Assembly: GCA_003696975.1 (NCBI GenBank)
Contig: RFGT01000204.1
Location: 1 to 33,923, forward strand
Reading direction: 5' to 3'
DNA from: Nitrospirota bacterium
GTDB taxonomy: Bacteria > Nitrospirota > Nitrospiria > Nitrospirales > UBA8639
DNA: 33,923 nucleotides
The notes under the pieces are model-generated. The model saw only the letters and a list, made by a program, of their open reading frames with translations, ran no database searches and had not been told where the DNA came from. Each line of letters opens with the position of its first letter. Positions within the stretch are counted from its first letter, which is position 1. The position numbers were made by a program, and so were the translations under genes. Of the stretch, positions 1 to 7,853 are shown in pieces.

Positions 1-708
1 ATTTTCAGCCGGAGTGGGGGATATATGGGAATCGGCTTTGCCATTCCCAGTAATATGGCCAAAACTGTCACGCAGAGTCTTATCAAATATGGAAAAGTCG
101 TGCGAGGTTGGCTGGGGGTCTCCATCCAAGAAGTGACTCCCGAGCTCGCCAAACGCTTCGATGCTCCCGACACCAAGGGCGCATTGGTTTCAGACGTCGT
201 GAAAGAGAGTCCCGCTGATCATGCAGGACTGAAACGGGGCGATATTATCCGGACGTATGATGGGCGCGAGGTCCAGAATCCGACCAAACTTCGTTCTCTG
301 GTGGCGGAGACGCATCCGGGCACACGTGTCGACATTACGGTCTTTCGCGATGGACAAGAAAAAACCCTGTCCGTGAAAATTGGAGAATTGCCGAAGCATC
401 TGGCTGCTCGAGGATCTGTGGAAACAGCGGGAGAAGAGCATGCTCTCGCTGGGCTTACCGTTGCCCCGGTTCCACCGGGTCGCACACCCAACGACGAGGG
501 AGTACTCGTGCAAGAGGTAGCACCGAACAGTCGGGCAGCCCGGGCTGGTATTCGGAGCGGCGACATCATCTTGGAAATCAACCGGAAACCCATTCGAAAC
601 ATCGATGATTTCGCCAAGATCACCGAACAGCTCAAGCCTGACGATGCTGTCTTGGTGCTGCTCCGTCGAGGGAACGCTACAATCTTTCTCTCAATCAGTG
701 GCCGGTAA
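1..708 (+). CDS. HtrA/Deg-family serine protease, 3' part (two PDZ domains)
   Basis: The gene is cut by the left edge of the window; the frame is open from base 1. The first visible residues, IFSRSGGYMGIGFAIPS, match the strand that follows the catalytic serine in HtrA/DegP proteases, so the protease domain lies almost wholly outside. PDZ1 spans roughly visible residues 36-126 (begins GWLGVSIQEVTPELA) and PDZ2 roughly 150-235 (LAGLTVAPV to the end). Members of this family are periplasmic or membrane-anchored proteases/chaperones that degrade misfolded envelope proteins, and the PDZ domains bind substrate C-termini. An ATG at 25 lies inside the domain and is not the true start. A small heat-shock gene follows on the same strand, which fits a stress-response setting. 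Family is clear; DegP versus DegS/DegQ class cannot be decided without the N-terminus. Confidence 0.93.
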   Translation: MFSRSGGYMGIGFAIPSNMAKTVTQSLIKYGKVVRGWLGVSIQEVTPELAKRFDAPDTKGALVSDVVKESPADHAGLKRGDIIRTYDGREVQNPTKLRSLVAETHPGTRVDITVFRDGQEKTLSVKIGELPKHLAARGSVETAGEEHALAGLTVAPVPPGRTPNDEGVLVQEVAPNSRAARAGIRSGDIILEINRKPIRNIDDFAKITEQLKPDDAVLVLLRRGNATIFLSISGR

Positions 709-822
709 ATGTACTGCGCTCCAGATATCAAGCTGGACACGAGAGCGTGAGACAACGACCGGAGGATGAGAGGCAGAGGAGACGACCTGGAGTCGGTCAC
801 AAGAGAAAGGAGGTGGTAACGG

Positions 823-1257
823 ATGACAAGAACGCCCTTACTTCCATTTGAGATACAAGTCGATCGGCTGCTCAATGAAGCCATTCGATCCCTGGACCCT
901 GGACAAGAGGAGATGTTTTCTCCCGCATGTAATGTCTGGGAAGACGACGACCATTTTGGGATCGAGATCGCATTACCGGGATGGGACAAAGAAGACATTA
1001 CCATCCACCAAGAGCACGATCGGCTCATTGTTTCCGGAAAAATGGGAAAATCCCGCACACAACAGGGTGAGCAAGAGCGGTCGTCTCGGATCTACCATCT
1101 CCAAGAAGTGGAGATGGGGGCATTTTCTCGATCGTTCCCTTTGCCCGACCAGCTAGCCTGCGATCAAACACACGCTTACTTCCGCAATGGCTTGCTGTCG
1201 ATTATTATCCCCAAACGGGATGAGGCACGACCGCGGCGGATCCTTATTCAGGGGTGA
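823..1257 (+). CDS. Hsp20/alpha-crystallin family small heat-shock protein
   Basis: A 144-residue protein of normal length for bacterial Hsp20. The alpha-crystallin domain occupies about residues 35-135. It shows the family landmarks LPGWDKEDI (residues about 51-59) and, near the C-terminus, the A-x-x-x-N-G-x-L motif in AYFRNGLLSIIIPK. It ends with RRILIQG, which resembles the I-x-I tail used for oligomer assembly. Such proteins are ATP-independent holdases for unfolding cytosolic proteins. The start is well supported by a strong Shine-Dalgarno, AAAGGAGGTGG, just upstream. It lies 114 bp after the HtrA-type protease and may be co-transcribed with it. No CIRCE element was seen upstream. Confidence 0.95.
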   Translation: MTRTPLLPFEIQVDRLLNEAIRSLDPGQEEMFSPACNVWEDDDHFGIEIALPGWDKEDITIHQEHDRLIVSGKMGKSRTQQGEQERSSRIYHLQEVEMGAFSRSFPLPDQLACDQTHAYFRNGLLSIIIPKRDEARPRRILIQG

Positions 1258-1286
1258 GCGGGCAGCACGGTTTTCGTGCTGCCCGC
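1258..1286 (+). other. Perfect 12-bp inverted repeat after the hsp20 gene
   Basis: The arms GCGGGCAGCACG (1258-1269) and CGTGCTGCCCGC (1275-1286) are exactly complementary around the loop GTTTT. The repeat begins on the base after the hsp20 stop codon. No T-run follows on either strand, so it does not match a classical intrinsic terminator. It may stabilise or define the hsp20 mRNA 3' end, or lower expression of the following gene, whose ribosome-binding site is 20 bases away. Confidence 0.8.
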
Positions 1287-1318
1287 GATAACCTTCTTAT
1301 AAGATGAGGAGGACGGCG

Positions 1319-1741
1319 ATGAGTCAGAACCCAAGAGATTCACAGGAGGAAAGGGAGCGTCAGGGTATTCCCGTACTGTATCGATACAGTGTTTATGTTC
1401 CTTGCTATCAAGAGTTTTTCCGCACGGCGCCCCAGCACAAAGGCTATGACTTTGAAGAAGCGCCAGTCATGAATGTTCCACCGCCGATTGCCCAGCATGA
1501 CACTCCTCTTTCCTGGTGGTCGTGGGATCGGCCCCGGCGGATTCGTCGGCACCTTCACCTTCGAGACGCTTATCAAGACGCGATTCTCCGGCTTCGCCAT
1601 CCAAACCATTCGCCGAGCTCTACAGAGACAGTTTTCAGAAAAGTCGATTATCGAGAAAGAGGACCTTCCATGCCAAACAATTTTACGCTTGGCGAGAAGA
1701 AGAACAGCCGGACGCCTCAGTACCAGCAAGCCGCGGCGTAG
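1319..1741 (+). CDS. Hypothetical protein, basic, aromatic- and proline-rich N-terminal half
   Basis: A 140-residue protein not recognised from any family. The ATG at 1319 is chosen because GAGGAGGA (1306-1313) sits at ideal distance before it; an in-frame ATG at 1304 would bury that site inside the gene. The N-terminal part is charged (about residues 1-18), followed by a tyrosine/proline-rich stretch (VLYRYSVYVPCYQEFF, then NVPPP) and an arginine/histidine-rich middle (DRPRRIRRHLHLRDAYQ). There is no signal peptide or membrane segment. It follows hsp20 on the same strand, separated by a strong hairpin, and converges on glnD with a 31-bp gap. The good ribosome-binding site supports it as a real gene; function unknown. 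Confidence 0.6.
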   Translation: MSQNPRDSQEERERQGIPVLYRYSVYVPCYQEFFRTAPQHKGYDFEEAPVMNVPPPIAQHDTPLSWWSWDRPRRIRRHLHLRDAYQDAILRLRHPNHSPSSTETVFRKVDYRERGPSMPNNFTLGEKKNSRTPQYQQAAA

Positions 1742-1772
1742 GCAGGCGCTCCGTATCATTCAGCACAGTTTG

Positions 1773-4538
1773 TTAGCAGCCAGAGGAACCCGGAAGATCA
1801 GACACGACAGAGGAGAAGCTTGTGGGACACCGCCCAGTTTGCAAAAACTGATCCACCTTGGTCTGCACAGTATTCCTGATCACCTCACAGGCCTCTGCCC
1901 CGTCAATTTTGGCTCCTCGTGCATCGGTCACGTAGAACACGTCAACCACTTGATCGAGCCGCGTAGAAATACGAGCCGCGTGGACAGCGAGATGAAGCTC
2001 AAACAAGGTTCGGGCAATCACATACAGCAAGCCTTGGCAATCATCGGCAAACACGTCAATAATGGTGTACTGATCTGACGTTTCATTGTCGATCTGCACT
2101 TCCGTCGGATGCAGTCCCAAGGGACGCGGTTTGGTAAAGGGAAGACGCCGATGGCGTTCCATGATTCGGAGCACGGATTCTTCTCCTTGGAGTACCCTCA
2201 CAATGGTCCTCCCCACGCTCTGGAGGCGCTCAGGCGGAGGTGCCCCATCGAAATCTCGATCTTCCACAACAAACGTATCTACAACAATTCCGTCGTCTCG
2301 GGTGAGAATCTGAGCATCCAGGACTTGCAATCCCTTCGCTGCTAGGACCCCCGCAACGTTCATAAAAATGCCCGGGATAATATCGTCATAGGTAATAAGT
2401 GTATATTCACACACGTGTAACTGGGGATGATACCACGACTCCACCACACATCCCCCGGGCTCGAGACGGCGAAGAATCTTGAAGTGAGCAGCCATGCGCT
2501 CACGTGATGTCCCGGATAAGTAGCGAAGAGGAAACTTCTCAAGTTGGGCAGTGACCCACTCTTTGATGCCCGCCGTGTCACATCCCAGATCGCCCTCTCC
2601 ATGTTGTCCATTCAGCAACACGGTGCACAGGTCGGCGGCCATTTGTGTGAGGTCAGGTCGGATGTCTGTTGCCTCCCGGCCACCTGAGACCTCTGGAAGG
2701 GTGTGGCTATAGAGCTCAACGAGCAAGGCTTCCTTCCATTTCGTGAGCGATCCTGGCCCCACAGCCGCTAGATCAGCCGCAGTCAACAAGAACAACTTTT
2801 TTAACATCTCCGGGGTACCAACCGCCCTGGCAAAGGTCAGAAGAATCTTCTCGTCGGAGGGATCACGTCGAAACGCCGTATTTGCCATGAGGAGATGGTG
2901 GTGCACTAAAAATTCCAGGGTACGGGCCTCATGCTGATCAAGTTGCAACCGAGCGGCCATCTCACGTGCGATCTGTAAGCCCATTTCACTGTGATCCCCT
3001 GGCAGTCCTTTTCCTAAATCGTGAAGCAGTAGGGCCAAATGGAGCAGATCCTTATGCCGGATTTCCTCATAGACCGTCCTGAAAATTCCAGGCTCCCTAC
3101 CCAGACGCTCCATTTCTTTGACGGCCAGCAAGCTGTGTTCATCGACCGTATACTTATGGTATTGGTTAAACTGCATCAGGCCCCGCACCCTGGCAAAGGC
3201 GGGAACCACTTTCTCCAGAACCCTGGCATGATGCATGAGCTCCAACGTCGAGCCTATGGGGCCAGGCCCGGAAAGAATTTGCCGAAACAACCGACTGACC
3301 GGTTCTGTACAGAACGCATGGTCGGGCATGCTTTCCATATGTCGATGAATTTCTTCCAGGGTGCCTCCATCGATCATCAAGTCGCGGAGCTGCGCTTCTC
3401 GGAAAAACCGCAGAAGCCACTCGGGATTTTCCAAGACGTACACCAACTTCTCCGGATGAATGGTCAATCGAGACCCCGATACGTAAAAGCAGCCTTCAAT
3501 GCGAGCAACGGGCCACCAGGATTTCCACCGCACCCACCAGGAGGGTTCCTGCACCCGATCGATAAACCGCATGCATCGCTCATAAATCCCTGTGGTATGC
3601 TGGTAGTACCGCTGCATGAACTGTTCGACGGCGAGCAAATGGGAGTGGTCGCGGAATCCGAACTCTCTCGCAAGTCGGACCTGTTCTTCAAAGGATAAAA
3701 TATCCTGGGCGCGCCCTGCTTGGAGATGCAAGAAGGCTCGGATCCGCCACAAGTAGTCTCGTGCCTCAAGCAGGGCAAGATAATCTTGATGAGCGAGAAG
3801 CCCCCGATTTGCCAGTTCACGCAGGGTGGTCGCTCGATATTTTGCCATCCCAACCCATTGTAAGAGATGGAGATCGCGTAACCCTCCCTTGGTTTTTTTA
3901 ATATTCGGCTCCAGTAGGTAGATGGTTTCCCCAAACTTCGTGTATTCACGTTGCCGCTCTTCGACTTTGTCCTTGATGAATCGCTGCACGTGGCGCCCCA
4001 AGATTCGCTTCGTGAAGCGACGTTGGAAATCTTGAAAGACTTGCACACTCCCGGCTAAAAAACGGGATTCCATCAACGCGGTTCTCGCTGCCAGATCTTG
4101 TTCTGCCACCGCCAAACAATCGGACAAAGACCTCACACTATGCCCGACTTGAAACCCGACGTCCCACAGATGATGAAAGATCTGGGTCGAGAGTGCGGTC
4201 ACCACTTTCTCTCCTCTCCCGTGGAACACAAGCATCACATCGATATCCGAATAGGGCGCCAACTCGCGCCGCCCGTATCCTCCAACCGCCACCAGGCAAC
4301 AATACTGCATGCCTAAGGTCGCCTCAGCTCCCTGTTGCCGCACCACGTTGCGATAGCGGCCAATAAGCACTGCATCTACAAGATCGGTAAATCCCGTCAC
4401 CACTTCTGATCCAGAGGCTCCCTGTTGTAGCCGCTGATGCAACCCATCGCGGCGGGCCTGCAGCACGAGTTGAACGGATTCGGGATCACCACCCAAATGA
4501 CCGGGGAGTATCCGTTCTGGAAGCTTGCACTCGTTCAT
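1773..4538 (-). CDS. glnD: Bifunctional PII uridylyltransferase/uridylyl-removing enzyme GlnD
   Basis: A protein of 921 residues (family about 850-950). It senses glutamine and adds or removes UMP on PII proteins (GlnB/GlnK). The nucleotidyltransferase domain shows GGYGRRELAPYSDID at about residues 86-100, with the metal-binding S-D-I-D. The central HD phosphohydrolase domain has LLLHDLGKGLPGDHSEMG and LVHHHLLMAN. Two C-terminal ACT domains, which bind glutamine, begin near residues 712 and 823. All modules look intact. The open frame extends to 4655, inside nadE. I chose the ATG at 4538, which leaves a 68-bp gap after nadE, but no good ribosome-binding site decides the start (GGAG lies about 12 bases upstream). 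It is probably the last gene of the aroC-aroB-ANTAR-nadE-glnD run. Confidence 0.95.
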   Translation of the reverse strand: MNECKLPERILPGHLGGDPESVQLVLQARRDGLHQRLQQGASGSEVVTGFTDLVDAVLIGRYRNVVRQQGAEATLGMQYCCLVAVGGYGRRELAPYSDIDVMLVFHGRGEKVVTALSTQIFHHLWDVGFQVGHSVRSLSDCLAVAEQDLAARTALMESRFLAGSVQVFQDFQRRFTKRILGRHVQRFIKDKVEERQREYTKFGETIYLLEPNIKKTKGGLRDLHLLQWVGMAKYRATTLRELANRGLLAHQDYLALLEARDYLWRIRAFLHLQAGRAQDILSFEEQVRLAREFGFRDHSHLLAVEQFMQRYYQHTTGIYERCMRFIDRVQEPSWWVRWKSWWPVARIEGCFYVSGSRLTIHPEKLVYVLENPEWLLRFFREAQLRDLMIDGGTLEEIHRHMESMPDHAFCTEPVSRLFRQILSGPGPIGSTLELMHHARVLEKVVPAFARVRGLMQFNQYHKYTVDEHSLLAVKEMERLGREPGIFRTVYEEIRHKDLLHLALLLHDLGKGLPGDHSEMGLQIAREMAARLQLDQHEARTLEFLVHHHLLMANTAFRRDPSDEKILLTFARAVGTPEMLKKLFLLTAADLAAVGPGSLTKWKEALLVELYSHTLPEVSGGREATDIRPDLTQMAADLCTVLLNGQHGEGDLGCDTAGIKEWVTAQLEKFPLRYLSGTSRERMAAHFKILRRLEPGGCVVESWYHPQLHVCEYTLITYDDIIPGIFMNVAGVLAAKGLQVLDAQILTRDDGIVVDTFVVEDRDFDGAPPPERLQSVGRTIVRVLQGEESVLRIMERHRRLPFTKPRPLGLHPTEVQIDNETSDQYTIIDVFADDCQGLLYVIARTLFELHLAVHAARISTRLDQVVDVFYVTDARGAKIDGAEACEVIRNTVQTKVDQFLQTGRCPTSFSSVVSDLPGSSGC

Positions 4539-4606
4539 GAGGATGTTGGCTCCACGTGTCCGGTTCAATCCACTACAATCTCTTTTCGGCCGGCTCTTCA
4601 AGCAGG

Positions 4607-6433
4607 CTAAATCGTCTTTTCCTGTCGAGCAGATCGCCGCCAGAATCTTGGCCAAGAATACCAGTTCGTAATGGGCATGCGCCGATCTTTTCCCAATGCC
4701 CGTCTGGTGATCTTGATCCCGATCGGAGCCTGCCGCCGTTTGTATTCACTTTGGTCCACAAGTGACAGCACTCGCTGGACAGTCGTCCGAGAGAATCCCA
4801 TCTGCACGATCTCCTCAGGCGATCGGTCCTCTTCTACGTATGCTGCCACGATCCGGTCAAGTTCTGCATATGGAGGCAGGACATCCTGATCAGTCTGATT
4901 CGGCTTTAACTCGGCTGAAGGAGGCCGCTCAAAGACACGCTTGGGAATCAAAATCCGGCCTCCGTCACGCTCTGCCTGCTGGTTGCGAAAACGAGCCAGC
5001 TCGTAGACCAGCGTTTTGGGCACGTCTTTGATCACCGCAAATCCCCCAGCCATATCGCCGTAGAGCGTGGCATATCCGACACTCATCTCGCTTTTATTAC
5101 CCGTCGTGAGGACGAGATAGCCAAACTTGTTTGAGAGCGCCATGAGAAGATTACCCCGAATCCTGGCCTGCAAGTTCTCTTCCGTCGCATCAAAGGGGGT
5201 GCCGGCGAATACCTTGGACAGGGTAGAAAGATACCGTTTCCAAATGGACGTAATCGAAAGACGTAAGGACTCGATACCAAGGGCTTTGATAACTGCCTGT
5301 GCATCTTCTCGACTAGCTCGCGAGGTAAACGGAGACGGCATCACCACTCCTAGCACAGAAGATGGGCCCAAGGCATCAACGGCAATGACCGCGGTGAGCG
5401 CCGAATCGATTCCCCCGCTTAGTCCAATAACCACCCGGGCGAACCGATTTTTCCTCACATAGTCGCGCACGCCCAAGACCAACGCCTGATAGACTTCAGC
5501 CAGGGGAGACAAGGCAGGAACAATCCGCGAGCTACACGATGGCATAGGGACAGGACGGGAATAGCCAAGCCCCGGGAGCGTCACCCGTTTCACGGCACGG
5601 CTCGATGAAACGCGACTGGTATGGCTGTCTTTTTTTCGGCGAATCGGCTTTTCGATAACCACATCCGCCAAGAGCATATCTTCTTCGAAGGCTTTGGCAC
5701 GGCCGATCACGTGGCCATGTCGATCGATCAATAGGCTATTCCCATCGAACACCAACTCATCCTGCCCCCCAACCATATTGGTATAACTCACAACCACCCC
5801 ATTTTCTCGCGCTCTCTCTGCGAGCATCTGCTCCCGAAGGTGTGATTTGCCCATGTGATACGGCGAGGCATTAATATTCACAATCAGCTCGGCACCCCCT
5901 AGAGCGACTTGACTCCTCGTCGGACCCTCGGGATACCAGATATCTTCACAGATATTGACGCCTATCGACACATTATCTCGGACGCACACTAGCGGAGTCC
6001 GCCCAGGAGAAAAATAGCGGCTTTCGTCAAAGACCCCGTAATTGGGCAACAACATCTTCTGATAGGTGGCGAACACCTGCCGATCGTGGATGATGGCCGC
6101 AGCATTGAAAATAATAGTCTGTCCAGACGGTACGACCGCAGGGCCCACCCGATGGGTCACGGGTCCGCCTTGCTCGACAAAACCAATAATCGCCGTGAGA
6201 CCGCGACATGCGGCGACACAATGCTGCAAGGCCCTAGCCGTATCTTGGAGAAACTGCGGACGGAGCACCAGGTCCTCAGGAGGATATCCCGTTACGGCCA
6301 ATTCCGGGAACACCACCACCGAAGCCTTGGCTTGACGCGCTTCCTTGATCCAGCGTGTAATTGCCCGGACATTTCCATCCAAGTCTCCGACGGTTGGATT
6401 CATCTGCACCATTGCCATGCGACAGATTTTCAT
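4607..6433 (-). CDS. nadE: Glutamine-dependent NAD+ synthetase NadE
   Basis: It converts deamido-NAD to NAD using ATP and ammonia released from glutamine. The N-terminal nitrilase-type glutaminase domain carries the catalytic triad Glu44 (VFPELAVTG), Lys126 (YQKMLLPNYG) and Cys162 (NICEDIWYP). The C-terminal synthetase domain has the ATP-binding loop SGGIDS at 339-344. The 608 residues slightly exceed the usual 540-580: there is a basic, serine-rich linker at about 265-310 between the domains and a short extra tail after the usual ITNWY end. The ATG at 6433 follows GGAGG (6436-6440) with only a 2-base spacer. Later in-frame ATGs at 6418 and 6412 would lie too far from it. The open frame extends to 6628, inside the upstream gene, but that extension is not credible. 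An intrinsic terminator lies directly before the ribosome-binding site. Confidence 0.95.
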   Translation of the reverse strand: MKICRMAMVQMNPTVGDLDGNVRAITRWIKEARQAKASVVVFPELAVTGYPPEDLVLRPQFLQDTARALQHCVAACRGLTAIIGFVEQGGPVTHRVGPAVVPSGQTIIFNAAAIIHDRQVFATYQKMLLPNYGVFDESRYFSPGRTPLVCVRDNVSIGVNICEDIWYPEGPTRSQVALGGAELIVNINASPYHMGKSHLREQMLAERARENGVVVSYTNMVGGQDELVFDGNSLLIDRHGHVIGRAKAFEEDMLLADVVIEKPIRRKKDSHTSRVSSSRAVKRVTLPGLGYSRPVPMPSCSSRIVPALSPLAEVYQALVLGVRDYVRKNRFARVVIGLSGGIDSALTAVIAVDALGPSSVLGVVMPSPFTSRASREDAQAVIKALGIESLRLSITSIWKRYLSTLSKVFAGTPFDATEENLQARIRGNLLMALSNKFGYLVLTTGNKSEMSVGYATLYGDMAGGFAVIKDVPKTLVYELARFRNQQAERDGGRILIPKRVFERPPSAELKPNQTDQDVLPPYAELDRIVAAYVEEDRSPEEIVQMGFSRTTVQRVLSLVDQSEYKRRQAPIGIKITRRALGKDRRMPITNWYSWPRFWRRSARQEKTI

Positions 6434-6440
6434 CGCCTCC

Positions 6441-6475
6441 AAAAAAAAACGCCCCTTCCTTTCTGGAATGGGACG
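6441..6475 (-). terminator. Intrinsic terminator in the nadE leader (candidate attenuator)
   Basis: On the minus strand the 5' arm CGTCCCATTCC (6475-6465) pairs with GGAAGGGGCG (6459-6450). This gives ten base pairs, one of them G-U, with one bulged A and the loop AGAAA. Nine uninterrupted T residues follow (6449-6441). The U-run is immediately followed by the GGAGG ribosome-binding site and ATG of nadE. A terminator in this position would silence nadE and glnD unless read through, which fits a regulated attenuator rather than a simple operon end. Confidence 0.88.
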
Positions 6476-6538
6476 CCTTTGTCCACTGTGTTCGCGCTGT
6501 GTGGGATCAGGAGAGAACTTTATCCTCTCACGGTGATC
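6471..6538 (-). promoter_or_regulatory. Candidate ANTAR-type antiterminator RNA in the nadE leader
   Basis: Two hairpins precede the terminator. The downstream one (6484-6471) is GGAC-AAAGGC-GTCC: a four-pair stem with a six-base loop carrying A at position 1 and G at position 4, the loop signature described for ANTAR-protein targets. Its 3' arm is part of the terminator's 5' arm, so the two structures exclude each other. The upstream one (6538-6505) pairs GATCA/TGATC and GAGAG/CTCTC, but its apical loop is not a clean A1/G4 hexaloop, so the usual first half of the dual motif is unproven. The gene just upstream encodes an ANTAR protein, making self-operon antitermination plausible. This is inference from visible pairing. 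Confidence 0.5.
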
Positions 6539-6572
6539 TTGCTTGTAACAGGCTCCCTCCCACCATGTCAAG

Positions 6573-7838
6573 CTACGGCTGCGTTGCTTTTTTTTCCAAT
6601 TCGCTGGCGAGAATAATGGCTTCGGCAATCTCGCGCATGGACTTTCGCGAATTCATGCTCTGCCGCTGCATCAAACGGAACGCTTCCGCCTCGGAAAGGT
6701 TTCGCGACTGCATCAAATAGCCCTTGGCGCGCTCCACTAATTTGCGAACTGTCAAGGCTTCCTGCATTTCAAACGATTTCTCCAGCAACCGCGTGTGCTC
6801 AATGGCCACGGCGGCTTGATTGGCAATGGCTTGCAAGATCTTGATCTCTTCAGCGGAGAAGACGTGTAGCGTCGAGGTATAGGTATTAATAACACCAATC
6901 GCTTTGTCCTTGCTCATCATCGGCACAGACAGCAAGGAGCATAAGCCCTCTTTCTGGGCTAGCGCGCGATAGTAGTAGCTTCCTTCTTTTCGAACATCAG
7001 GCACATAGATTGGCCGTTGTTCCTTCACGGCCCGGCCACTCAGACTTTGCCCAATTTTCAAGGGCGGCTTCAGCCGATAGGCCTCGCTCACACTTTGGGT
7101 GGCGGCAATCCGGAGTTCGCCCGTGTCCTCATCGACCAGCATGATCGAGCTAATGGTTGAATTCATCATTTGCGCCGTCATGGTCACGATCAATTGAAGC
7201 ACATCATCCAGCAAGCGATTGGATGCCACGGTTTCGGACACCTGGGACAAGGTGTCTAATTGGCGTGCCTGCCGGCGCATTTCCTCATACAACCTGGCAT
7301 TTTCAATCGCCCCTCCTACTTGATTGGCAATAGTGGAGAGCAAGGCCAATTCTACAGGCTGATAGCGTTTGGGGCGTTTGTGTTGGACATTGATGACCCC
7401 AACGACGTCGCCTTTGGTCACGATAGGTACGGACACAAATGCCTGGTAGCGGTCTTCAGGCAGGTTGTGAAAAAACTTGAACCGCGGGTCATCGCTGGCA
7501 TTTCTGGTGATCACCACCCGGGTCTTTTCCTGTGCGACCCATCCGGTAATCCCCTCTCCCAAGCTCAAGGCGATACGGCCAATCAATTTGGGATGAGGAT
7601 TTTTCGAGGCACGGAGCACCAGTTCGTCGCGACTTTTCGACAATAGATACAACAAACAGGAGTCGGCCTTTGTCACTTCCACGACCACGTCCACAATGTG
7701 CTTCAGTACCACTTCCAAATCAAGCGAGCTGCTGATCGACTCACTGATCCGGTGGAGCACCTCCACCTCGCGCGTCCGCTCGCGCAGCAACGCCCGGAGT
7801 TCCGCTAGCGTACGAGGAGACGATTCTTGCTGATTCAT
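6573..7838 (-). CDS. GAF-GAF-ANTAR domain protein (predicted RNA-binding antiterminator)
   Basis: A soluble protein of 421 residues with no membrane segment. It has a short N-terminal coiled coil (about 10-30), GAF1 (about 40-180), a linker helix, GAF2 (about 200-345) and a C-terminal ANTAR domain (about 358-412). The ANTAR landmarks are ERAKGYLMQSRNLSEAEAF and the following helix with MREIAEAIIL. GAF domains bind small ligands or sense redox or gases. ANTAR domains bind paired hairpins in nascent RNA and prevent termination, as in NasR and EutV. The gene starts 15 bp after aroB, so it is in the same transcription unit, and sits directly upstream of a terminator-bearing nadE leader. The ligand cannot be read from the sequence. 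The ATG at 7838 has only a weak upstream GA-rich site. Confidence 0.9.
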   Translation of the reverse strand: MNQQESSPRTLAELRALLRERTREVEVLHRISESISSSLDLEVVLKHIVDVVVEVTKADSCLLYLLSKSRDELVLRASKNPHPKLIGRIALSLGEGITGWVAQEKTRVVITRNASDDPRFKFFHNLPEDRYQAFVSVPIVTKGDVVGVINVQHKRPKRYQPVELALLSTIANQVGGAIENARLYEEMRRQARQLDTLSQVSETVASNRLLDDVLQLIVTMTAQMMNSTISSIMLVDEDTGELRIAATQSVSEAYRLKPPLKIGQSLSGRAVKEQRPIYVPDVRKEGSYYYRALAQKEGLCSLLSVPMMSKDKAIGVINTYTSTLHVFSAEEIKILQAIANQAAVAIEHTRLLEKSFEMQEALTVRKLVERAKGYLMQSRNLSEAEAFRLMQRQSMNSRKSMREIAEAIILASELEKKATQP

Positions 7839-7853
7839 GGTTTCAGCTCTTAA

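Noticed and set aside
709-750. 13-codon frame starting at the HtrA stop codon (TAAATG)
   Set aside because: Very short, no features and no independent ribosome-binding site; most likely chance.
709-822. CIRCE or ROSE-type heat-shock control element before hsp20
   Set aside because: No CIRCE inverted repeat and no structure covering the ribosome-binding site could be identified by eye.
219-1058. 279-codon open frame on the minus strand across the HtrA and Hsp20 genes
   Set aside because: It lies opposite two genes with clear domains and has a low-complexity Ser/Arg-rich translation with no recognisable family.
1473-2078. 201-codon plus-strand open frame spanning the hypothetical gene and the end of glnD
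   Set aside because: It overlaps a better-supported gene in another frame and runs antisense into the conserved ACT domain of GlnD; no ribosome-binding site.
3039-3698. 219-codon plus-strand open frame inside glnD
   Set aside because: Antisense shadow of the conserved GlnD HD region; no family features.
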